Origin: Ephemerocybe angulata
Lineage: Eukaryota > Basidiomycota > Agaricomycetes > Agaricales > Psathyrellaceae
Direction of reading: 5' to 3'
Length of the DNA stretch: 64,000 nt
Assembly (NCBI GenBank): GCA_013368325.1
Contig: JAACJK010000163.1
Location: 3,038,001 to 3,102,000, forward strand
The notes under the pieces: model-generated
What the model was told of the DNA's origin: nothing
Database searches by the model: none
Seen by the model: the letters and a program-made list of their open reading frames with translations, nothing else
Translations under genes and position numbers: made by a program
In this document: piece after piece, positions 35,410-47,982 of the stretch
How the letters are laid out: the number at the start of each line of letters is the position of its first letter
Numbering within the stretch: the stretch's first letter is position 1

Positions 35410-36000
35410 TGGAGCTGTTAGGCTTGTGCACATCGAGTCGACGCGCGTGATCTCGGAGGTCCTCGGTGCCAGGGATTGACTGTGCTTGACATCGTCCGGA
35501 AGTGACGAGCGAAAGTGTGATTCGGGGTCGGCGCGGGGATTCTGTGCAAGATGAGAAAGTGGTAAAGACTCTTTTCCACGTGTGATAATGCCATGCTCCA
35601 CTCTTTTCCAATCCCACCTTCCCGTGTTGCCGATGATGACCATCTGCACAAGCTGCTACGTTGATCCTCGGGCTCCCTCGAGAGCACTTGCAGCCGTGAG
35701 ACCTGGCGTGGGCATAGCTGGATGCGACAACCAAGTGACGATGAAGGTCTGGGAGGAGTCGGGCGAGGCGTGCGCATGAAGGAGAGCGGGTCCTGACGAC
35801 GAGGGATTTGGGTTAGTGGTGGCTTGGATTTGCACGTGCCGAACTCACCTGTGCCGAAGTGTAGTTGCATCTTTGCGTAATGTGCTCCTTCGAGAGGTCT
35901 GTGTGATCTGCGTGAGCTCACGCAGTCATAAGATGTGGTGATGAGAGCTTGGAGGTGCCTTTGGTTGGGTCTGGAATATGCGAGGTGAGTGATGGTTTGG
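35410..36000 (-). pseudogene. Unassigned minus-strand gene remnant, possibly WD-repeat
   Basis: Minus-strand frames give protein-like segments (MVIIGNTGRWDWKRVEHG, LAPRTSEITRVDSMCTSL). They run into family C at 35417 and resume beyond it at 34326 once one TSD copy is removed. The GNTGRWDWKR and ASSDRDLR pieces loosely resemble WD-repeat strands, but no full repeat can be defined. Frames shift several times. Its identity is uncertain. Confidence 0.3.
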
Positions 36001-36558
36001 ACGTGCGCATGTCATGCTCACCTCATCTTTGGTTTTCTAGGGCCATGTGTTGTGGTGCAGATCGCGACTGGATGTCCGTTGTCGTCGGGAGGTTCGTTCT
36101 GGTGGCAAAGTGAGTCCGTCCTATGGCAGTAGAGTATGTGAAACTAGGAAGTGAGTAGGTAGTAATGGAATTGGTTGGATTGAACGAGAACAATGAGTGG
36201 GTCATGATTGGTTTGGACTAGGATGCTTGGATTGGGTTGAGGATGCGATGCGACGGGAAACCAGCATAAATGGATGAATAAAGTAAGGAAGGAAGTGACA
36301 AAACTTCACGAAAGCGAGGAGCAGAGAGCGACAATGAACGAGCCATTCAAACAGAGAAGAGACGGGGATGGAGAGAGAGAAGACTGGCTAGCACACTGCA
36401 GCGAGTGATGATGTCCAGGAAATGGGAAGTTCTTCAGAATCTCTGTCGTCGTCGCCCCAAAGCTCCTCTTCACACTCCTCCAAGCTCCAACTCACACAGC
36501 TCCCCATCGTTGTCTTCACCTGCATCAGCTGCAGTGGCTGCACGACAACAGCCATAAT
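36001..36558. other. No gene supported
   Basis: Low-complexity GA-rich and TC-rich sequence with short ORFs only. Confidence 0.3.
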
Positions 36559-37038
36559 CTGAGATCTTAATGACATCATTGATGTGAGATCTTGATTTGA
36601 TCTATGACATAATGATTGGTAGGACCCCAGGCACCTGAACATACTTGGTTCAACCAATTGCAATGTGGTTGAACCATGGTTGAACCAGACCAAAGGTGGT
36701 TCAACCACACATGGTCCAACCACACTGAAAGTGGTTGAACCACATATGGTTGAACCAAAAAGAAGTAAGACCCCAGACACTATTTCAAACTCCTCAACCA
36801 GGCTCAACCATTTTATGAAACAGGCAACCATGGTTGACAGTGGTTGAGCTATTCACTATATGGTTGACATTGGTTGACATTGGTTATTGAGAATAGAATA
36901 GTTGCCATATGGTTGGGAAATTATTCAACCAGTGGGTGAACCACCTATGGTTCACCCATTGGTTGAGGTACCTCTTAGATATCATTTTCCCTCAAATTGA
37001 CATACCTAAGAGGTAGGTTCAACCGGGTGACTAAGGTG
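36559..37038. mobile_element. Foldback-type fragment D (right part)
   Basis: Built of TGGTTGAACCA-type inverted repeats and bearing GACCCCAGACAC, also found in element E. The right end, GGGTGACTAAGGTG at 37025-37038, matches the right end of E (AGGTGACTGAGGTG). No left terminus is found, so it is truncated. It abuts the first visible codon of the gypsy pol. Confidence 0.6.
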
Positions 37039-40012
37039 TCCCAAAATGCTATCATGGCTTCAAGGACGTCTTCTCAAGGGAAGCCTTTGATGAACTCCCT
37101 CCAAGGCGAGCATGGGACCATGCGATCGAACTCATACCCGGAGCAGAAGTAATGGACAGTCGAATCTATCCCCTGAACCCAGAAGAACAGAGGCAACTAG
37201 ACGCTTTTCTGGAAGAAAACCTCAAATCAGGAAGGATCAGACCATCAAAGTCACCTATGGGAGCACCCCTCTTCTTTGTCAAAAAGAAAGACGGTACTCT
37301 ACGACCTGTCCAAGACTACAGATGGTTGAATGAGATTACAATCACCAATCGATATCCCCTTCCACTCATCCAGGAACTCATCGACAAACTCCAAGGAGCA
37401 CAGTACTATTCCAAAATTGATATCCGATGGGGTTTCAATAATGTCCGAATCAAAGAAGGAGACGAATGGAAAGCAGCCTTCCACACTAACCGTGGGCTGT
37501 TTGAACCCCTCGTCATGTTCTTCGGTCTCAAGAACTCACCCGCCACGTTCCAGACTATGATGAACGCACTCTTCAGAGATCTCATCAATGATGGACATGT
37601 TGTCATCTATATGGATGACATCCTGATCTTCACCGACACTCTGGAGAAACATCGGAAGTTAGTCACCAAAGTTCTGGAAAGGCTACGACGATACAAGCTA
37701 TTTGCCAAACCTGACAAATGCTCCTTTGAACAAACGGAAGTCGAATACCTTGGAGTCATTGTCTCCCACAACAAGGCTCGCATGGATCCAGAAAAGGTCA
37801 AGGCTGTCCGAGACTGGCCAGCCCCAACTTCTGTCAAAGGAGTCCAGCAGTTCCTAGGATTCGCCAACTTCTACCGAAGGTTCATCGAAGGGTTTGGAGG
37901 ACTAGCGAGACCACTCTCGGGACTCACGGGAAAGAAGGAATGGGAGTGGGGAAGGGAACAAGAGGAAGCCTTCAAGGAGATAAAGCGGAGAATCACGACG
38001 GCGCCTGTGCTTACCATGCCCAATGACAAAGGGAAATTCCGAATCGAATGCGACACATCAGATTTTGCCATCGGTGCCATCCTGTCACAGCAACAGCTAG
38101 ATAGAAAGTGGAAACCAATTGCATTCTTGTCACACGCCCTTAACCCAACAGAGAGAAACTACGAGATCTACGATAAGGAACTACTCGCTATCATGACTGC
38201 GCTATCCGAATGGAGACAATACTTACTTGGAGCCGAGGAAATCTTCGAATGTCATACAGACCACAAGAACCTTAGCTACTTCAGGAAACCCCAGAAGCTC
38301 AACCGGAGACAAGCGAGGTGGACCACTGAGATGCAGGATTACAACTTCACACTCCATCACCAACCCGGGAGAACCATGGCCAAGGCAGACGCCCTGTCCA
38401 GACGAGATGGCCACGACAAAGGAGAATAGGATAACGAAAATGTCACAGTCCTGAAATCGGAGTGGTTCCGAGCGCTTTCTATCGAAACAGACCAAGACAT
38501 CATGCAACGGATCTTGAAGGTATGCAGAAATAGGGACAAGTCGGTACAAAAGGCACTCTCACAGAAGGAGGATGGATGGGAAGAAACGGAAGATGGCATC
38601 ATGACCTGGAAAGGACGGATTTACGTACCAGTAGACAAGAAGCTGCGGGAAGAAATCATCAGATAACACCATGACGCCCCGACCGCTGGGCACCCAGGAC
38701 AGTACAAAACCCGAGAACTCATCACACGGAACTACTGGTGGCCGAAGATTCAGGACTCAATTCGATGATACGTAGAAGGATGTGAAGCCTGTCAAAGGAC
38801 GAAACCCAAACGTACCTCCCCAGCAGCCCCATTGGTCCCAAACGAGATCCCATCCAGACCTTGGGAGATCGTCTCTATCGATATGATCGGCCCATTACCC
38901 GAGTCCAATGGAAGCAACGCCATACTTGTGATTGTCGACAGATTCTCCAAAAAGATCGAAGCCATACCCACAACCACCGAGCTGACGTCTAAAGGAGTAG
39001 CCGAACTATACAGGGACTATGTTTTCCGACACCACGGTCTTCCCCAAAAGGTCATCAGCGATCGAGGAACCCAGTTCGTCTCCAACTTCATGACAGATCT
39101 ACTTCTTCTCCTGGGAATAAAGCACAACCGATCCACTGCGTTCCACCCACAAACCGATGGACAAACAGAGCGAATCAATCAAGAGCTTGAACAGTACCTC
39201 CAACTCTTTATCAGCGAACGACAGGATGATTGGGCAGAATGGCTCCCACTAGCAGTCTTCTCATACAATGACAAGGTCCACTCAGCGACAGGCTACTCCC
39301 CATTCTTCCTCAACTCTGGACAGCACCCTTGGAAAGGAAAAGAGGCCCGGACACGTGTAAAATCAGAACCTGCACAACAATTCGCCGAGCGGATGAAACA
39401 AATACACGAGGATGCACGCTCTAGCCTCAAGGCAGCAGCTGAGAAGATGAAGGAGAACTATGACCGACATCGCCGGGATGCCATAAACTACAAACCCGGA
39501 GACAAGGTTTACCTCGAAGGAACCAACATCTCGATCACCCGTCCTTCTCGGAAACTTTCGGATAAATGCTATGGTCCATTCCCCATTGTCAAGAAGATTG
39601 GGCAATCTGCTTACCAACTCCAACTCCCTCCGAAGTAGAAATCCATCCACCCTGTCTTTAACGAATCACTCCTAACTCCGTTCAAAAAACCCGAATTCCC
39701 CTCTCAACAGAAACCACCGCCACCACCACCTGTTGACGAAACAGAGGAACAATACGAAGTTGAAGCCATCCACGACTCAAAGTTCATCAGAGGGAAGCTC
39801 CATTACCTCGTGGAGTGGGCTGGATACCCTGAGGAAGAACGAACATGGGAACCAGAACGGAACGTTGATAATGCAGCGGACGCTATAGCTGACTTCCACC
39901 GAAAACACCCGAGTGCACCAAGACGGATCCAACCACACCAACTCCGCTTTATCCCTTATGAGAACCTTACCGAGAACAAGAGAGCGATCTTTGACTGGAC
40001 AGATGGGAAACT

Positions 40013-40390
40013 TGTTAGAAGGCAATGCTCATGTTACCTTCATCATCATTTGATACATAGCTTTTCGACGCTTCTTTCATTTCATCATTCTATCTGTCAT
40101 TCTTTCATCATTCTATTCTATCAATCATTCCATCTATCATTCTATTGATGGTTGTCACTTTATTGTTCTATAGATAGATTGATCATTGTTCTCTGACTCT
40201 ATTGTTCCGTAAATAGATCGATCATTGTTCTCATACAGTATATAGTCCACACTGTGAGCGGTTGAGTCCCCATCGAACTCTTCCCACTCACAGGTGCATA
40301 TCATGTATATCGTATAGTTATTACAAGTCTAATCGAACTCTTCCCACTCACAGACGTGGTCAGAACTTATCCAAACTTAACAGTTTGATA
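40013..40390 (+). repeat. Copia 5' LTR
   Basis: Begins TGTTAGAAGG and ends CAGTTTGATA. It contains the tandem GAACTCTTCCCACTCACAG motif twice. The end is fixed by comparison with the 3' LTR and the AAACT duplication. Confidence 0.92.
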
Positions 40391-40653
40391 AGTTATGAGC
40401 CCCGGGCTCCTCTGATAAGCAACACTTGTTTTGTAATCAGACACCACGTATTATCGCTACCCTCGCCCGTTACGATCACCATCCAACCTCACCCTCGCTC
40501 CCCTCGCTATCTCGGAGTTATACTCCTCCTAGCATCATTCCTACATTCGCGAATCGTTCATCGATCCTTCGAATCCCCTCCATTGCTCATTCCTCTATTC
40601 TTGTGGTGTTGTTTCGCCCTTGAGTACTCTCCTCCATCGCTCCCGCTCTCGCT
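40391..40653 (+). other. Copia leader between LTR and gag
   Basis: Untranslated leader; the primer binding site should start just after 40390 (AGTTATGAGCCCCGGGCTCC), but I cannot name the primer tRNA. Confidence 0.4.
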
Positions 40654-43600
40654 ATGGCAACAGACAACACGTCCAGCTCTGAAAGCGTGGTCATGCTGAC
40701 CGATGCTACCTTCCAGCAATGGAAGAACAACATCGTCAACAAGTCGTTCAGCTTCTGCGCCCACGACATCCTCACTAGGGCAGAGGAATTCCCTCTTTCC
40801 GGCTCTGCATCGGAGAAGGCGTTCTTCAACCAAGCGCGATCCAAAACCATCGGCTACATCCGCAGCACCCTCGACCATGCTCAGATTGAGAATCTCCTCG
40901 CAGGGATTCCCATGAACGACCTCCCCGCTATCTGGGAAGCTCTCCTGGAAACCTACGAGTCCAAGACCTCTGGATCTCGTGCTACCATCCTCCAGGAGCT
41001 TGTCAGCCTCCGCAAGGGAGATGCCAGCCACGAGGAAGAAGGCTATGCTGACTTCGGATCTCGCGCTCTCGCCCTTGGAGCTCGCCTCGCAAACCTGCTC
41101 CCCTCTCCACCTGTCTATACCGCATCATCCTACGTCCGAGCCACGAATACCTACACGGCTTCAACGTATACCAACGGATACAGTGCAGCCAAGCTCACCG
41201 AGGACCTGGCACTCAGCATGATTGCCATCGGTCTCATTGGCAAGGACGACGAGATGCTTCGGCACACTCTCAACCACCTTGACGAGAGCACCATGAACGC
41301 CTCGGAGATCCTCAAACATCTCCGAAAGTCTGACGTTCTCAAGCAGAACACTGCCAATGCCGAGGCATCTGCCCTTCGTGCCTCTGGGAACACCAGCGAG
41401 ACGCCGAAGTACAAGTGCAAGATCCATGGTGTGCAGAACTCCCATGGGTCGGAAGACTGCTACCAGCTCAAGAAGAGGGCAAACAAGAAGGCACTGAAGG
41501 CTCAGGAAGCCAACACTGCCTCTTCCTCATCCACCTCTGCTCCCGACAATGACCAGAAAGCCATGCTCGCTCAAGTTGCCCACATCGCAAGTCCCCTCAT
41601 TCGTTGCTCTGTCCGTACGCCCGCTGACACCTCCTGGAACCCAGACTCAGGTGCAACCTCACATATGACGCCGCACCGCGACTGGATCCGGAACATGGTT
41701 CCGGTGAAGGTTCCCATCTCACTCGCCAATGACGAGGTGGTCTGGGCTACAGGGCAGGGACAAGTGTGGTATACGCCGGTCATACACGGAAAGACTGGAG
41801 AGACTTTGATATTCGATGATGTACTATATGTTCCTACTCTGCGCAACAATCTCTTCTCTATCCTCTACGTTGTTAAGAAGAAAAAGATGCGAGTTGTCAT
41901 CGAAGGCGACTCCCTCGAATTCTTCAAAAATGGCAAGCTTCTAGTCACAGCTACCATTCGTGGATGCACAGGATCCTTAGATGGGTCCACGCTCACGCGC
42001 GACGACACGATGGCCGCATTTGCGACTAGAGTTGAGAAGGAACTACTGCACCAACGATTAGGGCACATCGGCAAGGACAGACTGGATACTCTACTTCGTC
42101 ATGACCTCGCCACTGGCGTCTTGGTACACGAGGAATCATCGCTCCAGGATATCTGTGAGCACTGCATAGCTGGGAAGCAACATCGGGATCCATTCCCTCA
42201 TCTATCGGAGCACCGCTCCACTGAGCTCCTAGGACGTATCCACTCGGACGTCCATGGACCCCTCAGCACCCAGACACCTGTCGGGTACCAGTACTGGATC
42301 GTCTTCATTGATGACCACTCACGATTCAAGAAGGTTTACCTATTGAAGCGCAAGAGCGACGCCTTCCAGGCCTTCAAAGACTTTGTTGCTGAAGTAGAAC
42401 GAAAGCACGGAGTCAAGGTCAAGGAGCTCTGCGACGACAAAGGAGGTGAATACATTGGCAAGAACTTCGAGTCTTGGTGCACAGAACGTGGGATCACACG
42501 CCAGCACACCGTCAAGGCTACGCCTCAGCAAAATGGTGTTAGCGAACGTCTGAACCGCACCTTGGCAGAAGGAGTAATCGCCATGCTCAACCAGGCATCT
42601 CTCCCTATGATGTTCTGGGGCGCTGCTGTTCTCTACTACACCGAGATCCTCAATGCCACCCCCTCCTCTGCACTTTCAAACACGACCTCCTATGAAGTTT
42701 GGCACAAATCCAAGCCTGATATCTCCATGTTCCGAGTCTTTGGCTGCCGTGCATTCGTAAACATCACACGAAAAGACCGCACCAACCTCCAACCACATGC
42801 AGAACTCTGTATCTTTATTGGTTTCGAACCAGGATACAAGGGCTGGAAATGCTACAACCCAAGCACGAAGAAAGTCGTCATATCACGCGACATCATCTTC
42901 GACGAGAAATCCTTCCCAGGACTATCGACCAAAGCCAATCCACAGGTTCAGGTACCTGTCGGCATTCGGGACATATGGCCAGACGCTGCTAATGATCCTA
43001 CGCCACTACCTGCTAAGCCACCCGTCGTTCTCCCATCTCCTCCACCTCCTCCTAATCATCGCAACGACAATTCCGATGAGAGTGATAGTGATGACGATGG
43101 AGAGAACCCAGCGGTGCGCACTCCCAAACGACCTGCACAAGGCTCCGCGCCTAAGGCAGACACACGTCGACCAGAGCATCATCCCTCTACTCCTCCTAGT
43201 CCAACACGCCAAACCCAGACCAAACCTGCCATACCCGAATCTCCCTTCACGCCTCCGTCCCCTGAAATTGGTCCTATTCCTGCTCCTGCTTTCCCCAATC
43301 CTCCTCCTCAGCCCTCGTTCATTCCACGTCCTGTCGGTGCACCTCCCTTGGTGTCGCAGAGCACACGTCCTGTTCGTGCCTCCACCAGAGCATTGACAGA
43401 CTTCCAGCTGCTCCATGGGGTGCAACGATGAGGCACTCAACCACACGCTCGACGTCAAGGGGGTGATGTGGTGGCAGATCGAGGGGGTGACAACAGAAAC
43501 AATCCGCCACCTATTCAGGAAGAAAACTTGGCCGAGATACCACCACTCGTTGCTGAGGATTTTCAGGCAGGAGATGATGATGTTGATATGGAACAAGCCC

Positions 43601-45155
43601 TACGAGCTACTCCCATCTTCGATTCAATTCGGACCATGTACAACCTCCCACTCGATGTCTTTTGTAACAACGTGGGCACATCTATGGCCTACTACATGGC
43701 ATATGATTGGTTGCAGGCAGCGGTGCAGACAGCATTTGGAGCGGCCACGTGACCTCACGACTCACCACAGACACCCGAACAAGCCTTCAATGGCCCGGAT
43801 GGCGAATTCTGGCTCGCAGCTGCCCAAGCAGAGATTGATGCTCTCATTGCGAATGGCACCTGGGACTTGGTCGAGCTTCCGGAAGGGAGAAAGGTAGTCG
43901 GCTCGCGCTGGGTCTTCCTCATCAAACGCAAGGAAGATGGCACCATCGATCGGTACAAGGCACGACTTGTGGCAAAGGGGTACTCGCAGATCCCTGGACA
44001 GGACTACGATCAAACCTGGGCACCAACAGCTCGCCTTACCTCCCTTCGCACAGCCCTCGCCAAGGCTGCCATGAACGGTGACTTCATCGAGTCTATCGAC
44101 ATCGACAACGCCTATCTCAATGGCAAGATCGAAGACGACTATGAGGTCTACATGAAGCAGGCTCCTGGTTTTGAGGTTAAGGGCCCGGATGGAAAGGTGT
44201 GGGTATGTCGCCTGAATAAAGGCCTCTATGGTCTAAAGCAGAGCGGCAGACTTTGGTACCAGGTACTGGCAAAGGAGTTGGAAGCTCTAGGGTTCGTCCA
44301 AATCAAGTCGGATCCGAGCATCTACACTTGGGAGATGGACGACATTCGGATCACTCTTCCTGTCTTCGTCGACGACATCACTATCATGTCACCAAGCCAG
44401 GAGAAGATCAAGTGGCTGAAGGACTCGCTCCGTAAGGTCTTCAAACTGAAGGACCTTGGCCCAACCACCTATCTCCTCGGCATCAAGGTCGAATATGACC
44501 AACCCAATCGCATCCTTCGCCTATCCCAGACCCAGTACATCCTCGACATGCTCAAACGCTTCAACATGGAAGACTGCTACCCGGTATCCACCCCAATGGA
44601 TCCAGGAAGTGGCTCTCGACTCACGAAGTATGTTCCTGCTCCGGGCGACACTGAAACCATGAAGGGTGTCCCATACATGAACACGGTTGTTGCCCTGATG
44701 TACCTTGCTGTTGCAACCCGACCAGATATCGCATATGCCGTCGCCAAGCTCGCTCAGTACAACTCCAATCCTGGACCCATCCACTGGAAAGCGGTTAAGC
44801 ACGTCTTCCGCTATCTAAAGGGCACCATGGATCTCAAGCTGACTTATCGCAACGACGGAGGCGAGATGTCCTCAGAGCTCTTCCAAGCCTACAGCGATGC
44901 TGACCATGCTGGGTGCCTTGACACTCGGCGCTCAACCTCTGGCTTCGTCATCAAGATAGGCTCTGGAGCAGTTAGCTGGTCCGCGAAGAAGCAGACGATT
45001 GTTGCTGACTCATCTACTGAGGCAGAATATGTCGCTGCTTCGAGTGCAGGCAGAGATATCATCTGGATGAGGACACTGTTGGGCGAACTCGGCTACAACG
45101 TACAAGGACCCTCACCTCTCATGGTCGACAACCAGTCAGCTCTTAGAGTGCTCAA

Positions 45156-45640
45156 CTGTACTTCACACTCCCCCAGGAGTCCTGTAGGACTCCGGCTTGT
45201 CCGTTGGACTTCCGGTGGACTTCCAACGGACTTCTGCCGGACTTACCATAAAAGGTGCATTTCTATTGGAAGTCTATTGGAAGTCTACCGGAAGTCCAAC
45301 GGAAGTCCAACAGGAGTCCAATAGAAGTCCAACAGAAGTCCAGCTTGTCCGGTAAAGTCCAGTTGAGTCCGGTTGAGTCCGGTTGAAACTTGAAAGTCCA
45401 GTTCAAGTCCAGTTGGAGTCTAGCTGGACTCCTATGGGACTTTTATAATTTACTGCTTATTGCAATGATTTACATGTATAATGATTTTCTGTTGGACTCC
45501 TGGTAGACTCTGTTGGACTCCTGATGGACTCCTTGATGGACTCCTGATAGACTCCTTGATGGACTCCTGGTGGACTCCATGCTGGACATCTGCTGGACTT
45601 GTGTTTGAATTTCTCTCAGCAGTACTAATACTTGAAAAAA
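45156..45640. repeat. Left subterminal repeat block of the 7.2-kb element
   Basis: Dozens of short units related to GGACTCC, GGAAGTCCA and TTGAGTCCGG in both orientations, with the same order as the left arm of family C in the outer 280 bp. Such arrays are candidate transposase binding sites. Confidence 0.85.
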
Positions 45641-45724
45641 CTGAAAATATAAATATTATAACAACATAAGGCTAGCGAGAGCTTGGAAAAACAAGAAAGA
45701 TAATAAGAACATAGAAGAGGAAAT

Positions 45725-47906
45725 TTACAAGGTATCATCTACATCAACACCAAGATCTGCAATAACAAGTCCTATCTGACGATCAGCCTGCTTCTGAAGA
45801 ACACGTTTCGTATGAAGGTATAAAACGGAATGTAAAAACCAATAAAAGTTAGAAACAGTCATGCACTTTAAAATCTGCTCGTAACCAGCAATCCATGAAT
45901 TAAGCTGCTCAGATGCCTGTGTATTGAACGCACGCTTCCACTGGAGAACTCCTGCACGGTCAAGTTCCTGAATGACAAGGTTGGGGTTGCTGCCATCCAT
46001 AGGAGTAGGGTTGCACCAAGTTTGGCACAGCTCGTCGGAGCGCTTGTGGTTGTTGTAGTGGTAGGTGTCGACAATAAACCTAGAGTTGGACCAAAGTCGT
46101 TCAAAACTGCCATTAGTGATAGCAGTTCTGAAAACCTGGCAACCTTTGTCAATGCAGATGTAGCTGGGCTTGGACTCGGGGGTAGGAAAGATGTGCTGAA
46201 GGAACTTGAGAATCTTGGTAGGAGATTCAGACTTATCGAATAGTGCCCAACCAATAACCACCCCACAAGGATAGCAAGCCGTCTCGGTGCAGTAAAACTT
46301 GGATGGTCCAAAGTCATGCTTGCGTGCAACATCAGCATCTTCAAGTGCAGGCTCGTCATGAGCCTGAACTTGTCGATTTTGACGCTGGTCCTGCCAAGGG
46401 AGCTGCTCGCTGGGCCGAGATACCATGCGTCGGATGCCTGCAAGGTGTGACCGACTATGAGTCTCTTGGTACTCCTGCCAGTCAGCTTGATGCTCTTGGC
46501 ATGCCTTAGTGCTAGCAACACAGTTTGCATTGCAGCCTCGCACATGGCATCGATGCCCATACAAGCGGAAGTGGTCCTCACAATAAGAACCACCCCGGGC
46601 ATGCGCAAGAGCAGCAATACACCCTTCAACGGCACAATGCTAATAAATAAACACATTATTAGTGCACAGTTCGGAAATGATAACTAAAGCTTACTGTTGG
46701 AAACATCACAATACCATCCACCACACACATATTGACACGTGCAAAGTCCTGGGCATCCTGTCCCTGCTCGTTTGGGCCAAACCGCTGAGGATGCGAGCAC
46801 TCATCACATGCATGCCCTTCTGCTGCCTTGATTACGCCATCAGCACCAAGATGGTCATAAGCAGCAGCCGTAATCTGGTCGATGTTGTAGTGGTCAGGCA
46901 GCACCAGGTCAACACCTTGATCCCCTGCTATCATGCGCAAACTCTCCAAGATATAGGCATGCCAGACTTGGCGATGAGATATCTTGACCCCAGCACCACG
47001 GCCAACACTCTCGTTCCAGAAGTCCATGAATGCAGATGTGGACGAATGGAAGCTATATGTCGCACAGAGGATGGAGTTGGAGAATGTGCGATCTGCCCAG
47101 AGCTCTCGACCAATTTTCAGATAGCGGGCACCATTAAGATGCCTGTGATCATACTCATCGGTTTCCTCGTTCTTGACTCGATCATGGTCAGCATGATATG
47201 TGGTTTCACAACCATCACACTTCCCAGTCAAGACAAAGCCAAAGGTGCGGATGTCAGAGCCTTTCAGCACTGTGACCTTGGTGACGTCACGGTATGGCCG
47301 CTCCTGGGAGAGAGCACGTGCAGAGCATGAGGTGATTTCGCACTGATAGGACTGAGGGCAGAGGAGGTGGAGAGGTTCGATCGCCTTGTACGAGATGGGC
47401 TTGCGACGGTGGTAGATGCTTCCAGATGGCTTGTACATGTTTAGCCGCAAAACAGACACCATTTGATCCAGCTTCAACGATAAAGCATTCACAGCAGGCA
47501 CTGTATGCTCCACATGCTCTTCCAGCACCACACTATCTGCAGGCTTGAATAGCTCTCTGCGATCAGCTCGAAGGCGCACACCCAACATCAGCCTGGAGAA
47601 CATGGCCATCCAGGTAGTGATGGTTCTCCCATGCTCTCCCGCAACCTTTGCTTGCTGCTGCCGTCCATGTAAGTTGAGGAACTCTGGGTTTTCCGTCAAA
47701 CTGTAAAGGAGGACAAGAACGGCGGACAGCGAGATGTCAGAAGCGAATTGCTCCTGGATACAATCCGAGAAGACTTTAAAGGTGATGTTAGGGAATGGAA
47801 GGGTAGGGGGAGCAGCAAGGGCAGGAGAGGCCAAAGCCAGGATAACAAGAGCCAACGCGAGGGTAGGCGAGCAGAGTACTGAGATCAAATGAACCAGCAT
47901 TGACAT
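45725..47906 (-). CDS. CxC5/CxC6 cysteine-cluster protein, probable transposase
   Basis: Two exons: 47906-46695 and 46639-45725, with a 55-bp intron 46694-46640 (GTAAGC...TTATTAG). Splicing keeps frame and gives 708 residues without a stop. The N-terminal half contains YQCEITSCS and GKCDGCETTYHADH (CxC5-type cluster). Residues 365-450 form a Cys/His-rich block (HACDECSH, VNMCVV, HCAVEGCIAAL, YCEDHFRLYGHRCHVRGC) of CxC6 type. The C-terminal half has PSYICIDKGCQV (D568), FIVDTYHYNNHK (D595) and NTQASEQLNSW (E648), a possible DDE triad. CxC5 and CxC6 are known as clusters linked to KDZ transposases in Agaricomycetes. The hydrophobic N-terminus may reflect a start that is too early. Transposase function is inferred. 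Confidence 0.82.
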
Positions 47907-47982
47907 TACGAGACTAAATAAAGCATAGTTCCATAGGAGTTTAGAGACACATAAATATAAGCGAAGCAGTATACATTCAAAC

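Noticed and set aside
47800..47906. Signal peptide at the N-terminus of the CxC5/CxC6 protein
   Set aside because: A secreted transposase-like protein is implausible; the hydrophobic stretch may be part of the fold, or the true start may lie further downstream.
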